A stretch of 64,000 bases of DNA from contig NZ_CBDDRA010000001.1 in the NCBI RefSeq assembly GCF_965232925.1, positions 248,001 to 312,000 of the forward strand, read 5' to 3'. Below are positions 7,108 to 13,984 of the stretch, piece by piece (the stretch's first letter is position 1; every line of letters starts with the position of its first letter). A program made the translations under genes and the position numbers. The notes beneath the pieces were generated by a model. It saw nothing but the letters and a program-made list of their open reading frames with translations, was not told the origin of the DNA and made no database searches. This DNA is from Tumidithrix helvetica. GTDB lineage: Bacteria > Cyanobacteriota > Cyanobacteriia > Pseudanabaenales > Pseudanabaenaceae.

Positions 7108-9855
7108 GTGGGACGATATCGTACATCTGCCAAAAAAAAGGCTCGCCAAGATCGAGAAAGCCAGCCGTCCTTCACAGTTAACACGCTGCAGATGCGACCC
7201 TTTGCCCCACCACAAGAGTCACAAGTCCAACCTCAGTCAGAAGATCGAACGGCAGAGTTGGGGCATCGATTAGAAAATATTTCCTTTCAGCCGCGCCCGC
7301 AGGTAGATATCATGGCAAGAAAGTGGGAGGGCATCAGGGCTGCTTATCAGGCAAAACAAGTTCAGGCTAAGCTAGCGATCGGGGCAGTGGGCGATAAGTA
7401 CGAGCAAGAAGCCGACAAAGTGGCGTCTCAAGTCGTTCAAACCATTAACACTCCTGAAAGCGTTCAGCGCGATGACGAAGAACAAGTCCAGACCAAACCT
7501 CTTGAATCCATCCAACGCGATGAAGCACCAGAGGAGGAGGACGAAGAACTACAAATGAAACCTCTTTCTGATTCTATCCAACGAGAGGAAGCACCAGAAG
7601 AGGAGGACGAAGAACTACAAATGAAACCAGCGCTCCAACAACGGGGTGCAGTTGATGGTGGGGATGCCTCTGAGGAGTTGGAAAGCTCGATTCAGCAAGC
7701 AAAGGGTAGCGGTCAGCCTTTAGATCCCAATCTGCAAGAAAAGATGGGTCAGGCGATGGGAGCAGATTTTAGTAGCGTAAAGGTACATACAGATTCGCAA
7801 TCTGACCAATTAAATCAATCAATTCAAGCGAAAGCCTTTACGACAGGGCAAGATGTATTCTTTAGGCAGGGAGCTTATAACCCCAGTCGCAAGGATGGAC
7901 AAGAGTTGATCGCCCATGAATTGACCCATGTCGTGCAGCAAAATGGCGGAGCAGTGCAGCGCAAGTGCGGGAATAGTGGGGATACAAGTAGAAAAATTTT
8001 TCCCAAACCGATACAACCTGTCACACAAATCTCTCAATCGCCAAACGACCAAATACAACTAGACGACGAAGAAGAATCAATAGAGTCCCAATATAATAAA
8101 AGCAAAATAGATCTAGACGACGAAGAAGAATCAATAGAGTCCCAATATAATAAAAGCAAAATAGATCTAGACGACGAAAACCCAAAGAAACTAAAGCATG
8201 AAGGTAGCGCCAAATCTGCCTTTGACAGATGCGGTCATTTAATCGATACGGCAGTGCCCGATGTAGGAGACAAGAGCAAACTAGAGGTGGAACTAAAGAT
8301 TCCAGTCGAACCGTCAGGTGTAGGGTTTGTTGGGATGCGCCTTCTCATGCAATGCGAACGCAAAAAAGCGAAACAACTTAACACTCGCTGCGAGCTTACA
8401 GTAACTGGGGGCGCTAAAATTGGGGGACTTGCCGAATTAAAAGCTGAGATAGGAGGATATTTTGAGTCTGAAGGCGAGGACAGCAAAATGGTCATGAGAA
8501 TGATTTCCTATGCGATCTATCGCCGCTTCGTCGAATCTTCTGTACTTCCAGTTGGGATATCTAATTATATGTGGGGAGGGTCTCTGAGCAATGATGGATA
8601 CGATAAGGCAGAAAAATGGGCGGCAAAAGTTGAGAAGAAAGCATTTGGCGAGGGAAAGAAGAACTATGTCGAAACTGGAGCGTTGCTTGGTGGAACTGCT
8701 TCGGGAGGGATAAAAAGTGCGGGTGGCATGGGATTGAGCGGAAAGATTGGCGTTAAAAACTCCATTGGCAATCGCTACGACCACAAGTCTCTAGCGATCG
8801 GTCGAGGCGGTAAAGAGCATATTGGCAAGAGATTCCATACATATAGTAAAGATAGGTTTTACACCGAACGTGGCAAAGAATTCTCCAAAGAAGGTAAAAG
8901 TCGAGTACAACCAAAAATTGGTCGAGCGGCTTATCAGTTAGAGGTTCCATTTGAAGGGAAAGCAGGAATCTTTAAGGTGTCTGGGAAACTCAAGGTCGTC
9001 GCGCTTGAAGACACTAGTAAGAGAAAGCGTTATGTCAAAGATCCAAATGAAGCGAAAGGTCTCTATAAAAGAATGGGGAAAGATGAAATATCTTTTGAGG
9101 TGGGTGCTGAAGTCCAAATTCCTTTCACAAAGAATGTTCTTGATGGAGCACCAGCCGTGATTGGTGGTCTTTTAGATTCTGTTGTGAAAATCGCATCCCA
9201 AACGAGCGAAAAGAAGAAAGTGGGACAAAAAGCGGGAATAATTAAATCGATGGCAGAAGATATTGGGATTTCCGCGATCGCGATGAATAACGTTACAGGT
9301 TCGGCATTTAAGTTTGTTTCACCATCAAAAACATTGAATGAGTTAGGCAATCTAAAAGATAGCTGTAGCGGTACGGTTGGTGTGAAGTTAGGATATAAAG
9401 GGAAATACAAGCCTGGAGATGCTTCAGGTGATGACTTGAAGGAAGAGAACAAAAACAAATTCAAGAAATCGGCATTATCACAGGAGATATCTTTGGATTA
9501 TGTGAAGACTGGAACATTTGTATTAGTCGATAAATTACTAGATGTTCAGGAAAATCTTATTGATGCGTTTTCATTCAAACAAGAAAGTTCTAGTCGACTT
9601 TTTATCTTGAGATATGAAAAGGGTGGCGATTGGGTGATCAATCCCGAAACAGCCCTTGAATATACGTTTAAGAAAAAAACGGTAAATAATGAAGATAACA
9701 TAAAAAGCCAGCCTAAAAATTCTGATAAAGATGAATTGGATTGGGAAGCCATATATGACAACGTATATGGTAAGAATAAAACGGTAAATAAAGAAACTAA
9801 CTCAAATATCAAGAAGCGCAAAAAAAGAAAGAAAAGGAGGGAGAATCAAAAATAA
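7108..9855 (+). CDS. DUF4157 (eCIS_core) effector 2, unrecognised C-terminal module
   Basis: Second paralogue, 915 aa. The GTG at 7108 has GGAG nine bases upstream and aligns with the ATG of effector 5. Order: shared leader, DKYEQEAD motif, two 22-residue acidic repeats (7504-7635), DUF4157 with HExxH at 270-274, then two copies plus a stub of an 18-residue acidic repeat (8059-8179), and about 570 residues that I do not recognise. That part is rich in glycine and alternating polar/hydrophobic strands (GGAKIGGLAELKAEIGGYF, later GTVGVKLGYKGKYK), suggesting a beta-rich fold. It ends in a lysine/arginine-rich tail. No catalytic motif was found. One HIP1 octamer was seen, near 9275. It is likely secreted cargo by its N-terminal half; the activity is unknown. 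Confidence 0.82.
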   Translation: MGRYRTSAKKKARQDRESQPSFTVNTLQMRPFAPPQESQVQPQSEDRTAELGHRLENISFQPRPQVDIMARKWEGIRAAYQAKQVQAKLAIGAVGDKYEQEADKVASQVVQTINTPESVQRDDEEQVQTKPLESIQRDEAPEEEDEELQMKPLSDSIQREEAPEEEDEELQMKPALQQRGAVDGGDASEELESSIQQAKGSGQPLDPNLQEKMGQAMGADFSSVKVHTDSQSDQLNQSIQAKAFTTGQDVFFRQGAYNPSRKDGQELIAHELTHVVQQNGGAVQRKCGNSGDTSRKIFPKPIQPVTQISQSPNDQIQLDDEEESIESQYNKSKIDLDDEEESIESQYNKSKIDLDDENPKKLKHEGSAKSAFDRCGHLIDTAVPDVGDKSKLEVELKIPVEPSGVGFVGMRLLMQCERKKAKQLNTRCELTVTGGAKIGGLAELKAEIGGYFESEGEDSKMVMRMISYAIYRRFVESSVLPVGISNYMWGGSLSNDGYDKAEKWAAKVEKKAFGEGKKNYVETGALLGGTASGGIKSAGGMGLSGKIGVKNSIGNRYDHKSLAIGRGGKEHIGKRFHTYSKDRFYTERGKEFSKEGKSRVQPKIGRAAYQLEVPFEGKAGIFKVSGKLKVVALEDTSKRKRYVKDPNEAKGLYKRMGKDEISFEVGAEVQIPFTKNVLDGAPAVIGGLLDSVVKIASQTSEKKKVGQKAGIIKSMAEDIGISAIAMNNVTGSAFKFVSPSKTLNELGNLKDSCSGTVGVKLGYKGKYKPGDASGDDLKEENKNKFKKSALSQEISLDYVKTGTFVLVDKLLDVQENLIDAFSFKQESSSRLFILRYEKGGDWVINPETALEYTFKKKTVNNEDNIKSQPKNSDKDELDWEAIYDNVYGKNKTVNKETNSNIKKRKKRKKRRENQK
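7504..7635 (+). repeat. 66-bp coding repeat, 2 copies (effector 2)
   Basis: Two in-frame units of the 22-residue acidic module shared with effectors 1, 3 and 4 begin at 7504 and 7570. Confidence 0.93.
8059..8179 (+). repeat. 54-bp tandem coding repeat in effector 2
   Basis: Two essentially identical 54-bp units start at 8059 and 8113, and a truncated third starts at 8167. They encode the 18-residue unit DDEEESIESQYNKSKIDL. Near identity at DNA level suggests a recent duplication. Confidence 0.95.
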
Positions 9856-10169
9856 AAAGTAAAAAGGAATGATTTAGTTATCTAATCTTTATTATTTTCT
9901 GCGCTCATATGGGTAAGTAGGTAAAGTTAGTTAAAAAGGGCAACTGAGATCCTTATGTTTAGTAAATGAATTTTTTGAGTAAAATCAAGTTCCACCTGAT
10001 TCCCTATATGAGCGATTTTCTGATGTTATACCAATTTCTCTTGAATTTGCCACAGATCGGGTTTTGGGTTCCGCGCTCTGCGCGGTCTTTTCAAAAAATG
10101 ATGCAACGCATCTTTTTTTGAAAATGGTATTAAATTGTTCATATTCTTAATTGCGGGGGAACCTTACCG
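9856..10169. other. spacer between effector 2 and an orphan gene
   Basis: No gene seen. The second half is occupied by a palindromic element (10026-10131), listed separately. The first half is AT-rich and has no clear feature. Confidence 0.6.
10026..10131. repeat. MITE-like palindromic element with two hairpins
   Basis: A perfect 6-bp GC stem (CCGCGC-TCT-GCGCGG, 10071-10085) followed by T's could end effector 2 transcription. It is followed by a longer stem at 10088-10104 and 10108-10124 with loop AAC and one mismatch. The outer ends (ATACCAATTTCT and GAAAATGGTATT) are imperfect inverted copies. The nested structure looks like a small non-autonomous mobile repeat; no copy elsewhere in the window was noticed. 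Confidence 0.5.
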
Positions 10170-10652
10170 ATGAAAACATTGCATCATTCTCTGGACTGCG
10201 AATTGCAAATGCGCGATCGCGAAGGAAGTTCGATCTCTATTAGAGCATTGGAACTAGCAGTCGATTTCTTAGATGGAACCGACAGTATTATCAGATGCTT
10301 TCTGACGTTTATAGTCAGTCCTGAAATTTATCAAAGAATTGATGCCGATGAATTGTTTCATCTCAGACTAGATATGCGCGGTCAAATCTTTGGCGGCAAA
10401 TTACAACCTAATGTTGATGTAGAAATCGAGACAAAGATTGACCCATCTTTAATCTATGAGATCTCTACTGAAGTTAGATCGATTGAGAAAATTGCAGATC
10501 GTCTTCTTTCAAGTAGCCAAAGCCAATCAAACGATCCTCTCTTAAATACTGAAAGTTGGCTTGCGCTGTACGTCAAGCAATCTGTTAAATTGCCTCCTGA
10601 ATTTGGAGAGGGTAAGTTGAAGGTTGGATATAAAACTGGTTGGGCTGATTAG
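10170..10652 (+). CDS. uncharacterised protein in the effector island
   Basis: A 160-residue protein that I do not recognise, lying between effectors 2 and 3 on the same strand. A GGGGGA sits 10-15 bases before the ATG and is a plausible ribosome binding site. It has no signal peptide or membrane segment. The N-terminal two thirds looks strand-rich (LTFIVSPEIYQ, FHLRLDMRGQIFGG), followed by a probable helix SIEKIADRLL and a short proline-containing end. One HIP1 octamer lies near the start. Being sandwiched between two effector genes, it could be an accessory or chaperone-like factor, but nothing in the sequence proves that. Confidence 0.65.
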   Translation: MKTLHHSLDCELQMRDREGSSISIRALELAVDFLDGTDSIIRCFLTFIVSPEIYQRIDADELFHLRLDMRGQIFGGKLQPNVDVEIETKIDPSLIYEISTEVRSIEKIADRLLSSSQSQSNDPLLNTESWLALYVKQSVKLPPEFGEGKLKVGYKTGWAD

Positions 10653-10961
10653 TTTTCTTTCAGGCAGAACTCTTAGATTTAATAAATTCACATTTCCACT
10701 GTGTTTCACTTTCCAAAACGCTCCATTCTCCTTCGCTCTGTCTTTTAATGCGATCGCAACAAGGATGGAGAAGTTTGCGATTAGATACAATGATCGCATC
10801 TCAGCAGTTTTTTTAGCATCTACCGATAGCGATCGCTAGTTTCCCAATAGCCGCGATCGTTAACTTCTAGCATCCGAATTTGCTGGTAGGTTACTTGGCG
10901 AAGCGATCGCCGATCTTGTAGGTTGAGTAAAAGGATGAACCCCAACTTCACCCAAGACTTT
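10653..10961. other. intergenic region upstream of effector 3
   Basis: No intact gene. It contains TTTCACTTTCCAAAACGCTC, shared with the region before effector 2, several HIP1-like sites, and the short Uma2-like remnant listed at 10935-10967. Confidence 0.6.
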
Positions 10962-10967
10962 CTGTAA
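10935..10967 (+). pseudogene. possible relic of a Uma2 gene 3' end
   Basis: Reads MNPNFTQDFL-stop, matching the end of the intact Uma2 protein encoded up to 13837. It is followed at once by the same leader module as in the other two loci, so the duplicated unit appears to include the Uma2 3' end. Confidence 0.4.
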
Positions 10968-11115
10968 GCTCGTGACGCGATCGCGCAGCAAGCCCAATGA
11001 ACTTTTACGAAAAAGGTTTGCTCTAAAAAGTTTGCTAGCGCTAAAATGCAAAGTAGGCTAGTGCTTTCAGATTGCCATTGCTTAACTTTGTTGTGTAGTT
11101 TTGGAGATAAAACCC
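10962..11115 (+). promoter_or_regulatory. conserved leader module of effector 3 with candidate promoter
   Basis: Near-identical to 6954-7107. TTGCTC is at 11018-11023 and TAAAAT at 11042-11047, again 18 bases apart. GGAG precedes the GTG start by nine bases. Confidence 0.5.
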
Positions 11116-13041
11116 GTGGGACGATATCGTACATCTGCCAAAAAAAAGGCTCGCCAAGATCGAGAAAGCCAGCCGTCCTTCACAGTTAACACGCTACAGA
11201 CGCGCCCCTTTACCCCAGTTCAAGCGCCGCAAGTCCAACCTCAGGCAGAAGATCGAACGGCAGAGTTGGGGCATCGATTAGAGAATATTTCCTTTCAGCC
11301 GCGCCCGCAGGTGGATATCATGGCAAGAAAGTGGGAGGGCATCAGAGCAGCTTATCAGGCAAAACAGGTACAGGCTAAGTTAGCGATCGGAGCGGTTGGT
11401 GACAAGTACGAGCAAGAAGCCGACCAAGTAGCATCTCAAGTCGTGCAAACCATTAATACCCCCGAACAAGTTCAGCGCGAGGACGAAGAACAAGTCCAGA
11501 CCAAACCTCTTGAATCCATCCAACGCGACGAAGCACCAGAGGAGGAGGACGAAGAATTACAAATGAAACCATTGCTTCAACGGCGGGAGGCAATGGCTGG
11601 CGGGGATGCTTCAGAGGAGTTGGAAAGCTCGATTCACCAGGCAAAGGGTAGCGGTCAGTCTCTCGATCCCAATCTGCAAGAAAAGATGGGTCAGGCGATG
11701 GGAGCAGATTTTAGTAGCGTAAAAGTGCATACAGATTCGCAGTCTGACCAATTAAATCAATCGATACAGGCGAAAGCGTTTACGACGGGACAAGATATTT
11801 TCTTTCGGCAGGGAGCTTATGACCCAAGTAGTAAAGGTGGACAGGAGTTGATCGCCCATGAGTTGACCCATGTGGTGCAGCAGAGTTCGCATCAGTTACC
11901 AAAGCAAGATCATGAAGTTATGGCAAAAGCTCACACAGTTAACTCAATACAGCGCAAGGCATTCATTGGGCAAAATTATGAAAAACCCGATAACCCGCAA
12001 GAAGGAAAACAACGAGAACTTATCAATGACAAAATTGTTCGTCGGTTTAAGGATCGGCAGGAATTTGAAGAATTTGCGAATGATCCAACGAGCGTAGAAG
12101 GAATTGGTAAGTTGTCCGATGGGACATGGGTGCGCCTCCCAAAAGGGCTGCTGGTATTAGGCGAGAGTCACAGTAGTACGAAAGTTCCCGATATCATTAA
12201 TAGCACAAACATCACGAAATTTCGGTATGAAGGGATCGTCAATCACGATGAACAGGAAGGCGATGACAACAATGAGAACGCAACCAACATTGATGAGGAA
12301 GATTTAAAGAAAGTTTTAGACGACCAAAGGATAGGAAGAAACCAATTCAAGCACCATGCAGAGAGTGCGTATGTACGATATGCACGCGGACTAGCCGACA
12401 TCTTAGAGATTGTAAAGGCGCAGAAGAAGTACAAAAATAGTCCAATTGAGCCCAACAAATATACCAAGAGCGGACATCTGATCAAGCCTGACTCCCAATC
12501 CGCATTGCAAGCAGCGAACCTCCCAGCCCGACTAATCAAAGCGTTTAAACAGGCATTAAGGTACTGCAAGACCAGTTCAAATGAGGGGCTAAAAAAATTT
12601 GGCAAGCTGCACAATGAAAATATAACGGCTACCATGGAACAAATCAAGAATGGTAATACCCTGGACGATATTAGCGACACGCCTATAGGTGAGAATCTGG
12701 AAGAGCTCACAAAATTGTATGAGGAGGCAGCGAAGGAGGAAACAGGCCTTACGACTAAGTGGAAGTACTGGGCATGGAAAAGTAAGTTGAAACTAATGGG
12801 CGAAGAAAAAGTCACAATCGGCAAGCGCGCGAAATTCAATGACTATTATAGGGATAAATCGATGTATGACACTATTCTAGAGGCGGAAAAAGCGGGAGAT
12901 CGCATCTTTGCCTGTGGGAATGCTCATCGTCTAAAATTAAAACCGCTACTAAAGAAGAAAGGCATCGAAACAGACCGAGATGACGATTTCATTGAAAAAG
13001 AGAAAGCGAAGAACAAAAAAGCGACTGAAACCGATATATAG
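11116..13041 (+). CDS. DUF4157 (eCIS_core) effector 3 with GESH/GNAH domain
   Basis: Third paralogue, 641 aa, GTG start with the same GGAG context. Order: shared leader, DKYEQEAD motif, one 22-residue acidic repeat (11512-11577), DUF4157 with HExxH at 248-252, and a C-terminal domain from about residue 330 to the end. That domain opens with LLVLGESHSS (GESH at 349-352) and closes with FACGNAHRLKLKPLL (GNAH at 601-604). Paired GxxH motifs at the two ends of a domain are typical of the TIKI/TraB/EreA/ChaN-like superfamily, which includes the C2 domain of Pasteurella multocida toxin. I infer a metal-dependent hydrolase-like toxin domain from motif spacing only. The tail is lysine-rich. No HIP1 octamer was seen. 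Confidence 0.82.
   Translation: MGRYRTSAKKKARQDRESQPSFTVNTLQTRPFTPVQAPQVQPQAEDRTAELGHRLENISFQPRPQVDIMARKWEGIRAAYQAKQVQAKLAIGAVGDKYEQEADQVASQVVQTINTPEQVQREDEEQVQTKPLESIQRDEAPEEEDEELQMKPLLQRREAMAGGDASEELESSIHQAKGSGQSLDPNLQEKMGQAMGADFSSVKVHTDSQSDQLNQSIQAKAFTTGQDIFFRQGAYDPSSKGGQELIAHELTHVVQQSSHQLPKQDHEVMAKAHTVNSIQRKAFIGQNYEKPDNPQEGKQRELINDKIVRRFKDRQEFEEFANDPTSVEGIGKLSDGTWVRLPKGLLVLGESHSSTKVPDIINSTNITKFRYEGIVNHDEQEGDDNNENATNIDEEDLKKVLDDQRIGRNQFKHHAESAYVRYARGLADILEIVKAQKKYKNSPIEPNKYTKSGHLIKPDSQSALQAANLPARLIKAFKQALRYCKTSSNEGLKKFGKLHNENITATMEQIKNGNTLDDISDTPIGENLEELTKLYEEAAKEETGLTTKWKYWAWKSKLKLMGEEKVTIGKRAKFNDYYRDKSMYDTILEAEKAGDRIFACGNAHRLKLKPLLKKKGIETDRDDDFIEKEKAKNKKATETDI
11512..11577 (+). repeat. 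66-bp coding repeat, single copy (effector 3)
   Basis: One unit of the 22-residue acidic module. This is the lowest non-zero copy number among the paralogues. Confidence 0.9.
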
Positions 13042-13237
13042 TCCTCGCACTTGCCGCAAATCGAACGATGCTAAAGCAAGCTCAGGTCTCTACCATTTTG
13101 CGCAGGCAAGGGCATCCGCCTAATTTTTGATGGCGCTACTCCTATATTTCACTTTCCAAAATAATTGAGCTGCTCTGGTTGTTAGGCGATCGCCTATAAT
13201 ACGAGTCAGATAGCTCAAATACTTTTGAGGTTAGTTT

Positions 13238-13837
13238 GTGCTTCAAGTAGATCTAAAAAACCTGCCTACCAGCAACGAACTCATCGGTTCAGACGATACC
13301 CCCGTGGATAACGAAGACCAGAACTTCATACCGAATGTGTTGCTGTTTTTGCTGGAACACATCTGGGAAAATCGCGACGACTGGTATTTCGCTTTGGGTA
13401 TGGGTGTCTATCACACCACAGGGTTAAATCCCAAAGTCCCCGTTGTGCCAGATGTTTTTTTGAGTTTGGGCGTGGAACGTCGCAAAGGTGGAGAATCGCG
13501 TACGAGCTATGTAGTTTGGGAAGAACAGGAACTGGTTCCCATATTTGCATTGGAAGTGGTATCCCAAACCTCAGGCGGAGAGTATGAAGAAAAATTAGCG
13601 ATTTATCGCAAACTAAGTGTGACGTATTATGCGATCTACAATCCCAGATTTTGGCAGCGCGACGGACATCTACCCTTGGGAATCTATAAACTAGTGGAAG
13701 GAGTCTATCAGTTACAGATTGGTGAACCGTTTTGGATGCCAGAAATTGACTTAGGGATTGGTCGCTGTGTATTGCCAAACGATCGCCTTAAGCGCAAAGT
13801 AATGATACAGCCCAACTTCACCCAAGCCTTCCTTTAA
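13238..13837 (+). CDS. Uma2 family (DUF820) nuclease-like protein
   Basis: A 199-residue Uma2 family protein, with the restriction-endonuclease-like fold that is hugely expanded in cyanobacteria. Candidate PD-(D/E)xK residues are the Asp of VPDVFLSLG, the Glu of ALEVVSQT and the Lys of EEKLAIYRKL. The end of the domain (VTYYAIYNPR) is also typical. The GTG start has GAGG upstream. It ends with MIQPNFTQAFL directly abutting the leader module of effector 4. Remnants of the same ending precede the effector 3 leader and follow effector 1, so this gene or its 3' end seems to travel with the effector unit. The in vivo role of Uma2 proteins is not established. Confidence 0.88.
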   Translation: MLQVDLKNLPTSNELIGSDDTPVDNEDQNFIPNVLLFLLEHIWENRDDWYFALGMGVYHTTGLNPKVPVVPDVFLSLGVERRKGGESRTSYVVWEEQELVPIFALEVVSQTSGGEYEEKLAIYRKLSVTYYAIYNPRFWQRDGHLPLGIYKLVEGVYQLQIGEPFWMPEIDLGIGRCVLPNDRLKRKVMIQPNFTQAFL

Positions 13838-13984
13838 GCTCGTAACGCGATCGCGCCGCAAGCCCCATAAACTTTTACGAAAAGGTTTGCTCAAAAAAGA
13901 TTGCTAGCGCTAAAATGCAAGGTAGGCTAGTGCTTTCTGATTGCCATTGCTTAGTTTTGTCGTGTAGTTTTGGAGATAAAACCC
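13832..13984 (+). promoter_or_regulatory. conserved leader module of effector 4 with candidate promoter
   Basis: Third copy of the module. TTGCTC is at 13887-13892 and TAAAAT at 13911-13916, 18 bases apart. It overlaps the last two codons of the Uma2 gene. Confidence 0.5.

Noticed and set aside
10820..11134. Minus-strand open frame across the effector 3 leader, with a similar one before effector 4
   Set aside because: It recurs only because the leader modules are duplicated; it is not a gene with independent support.
12160..12960. Effector 3 C-terminus as an immunity or antitoxin protein
   Set aside because: It is fused to the effector front half, and injected cargo usually needs no cognate immunity gene; nothing supports immunity.
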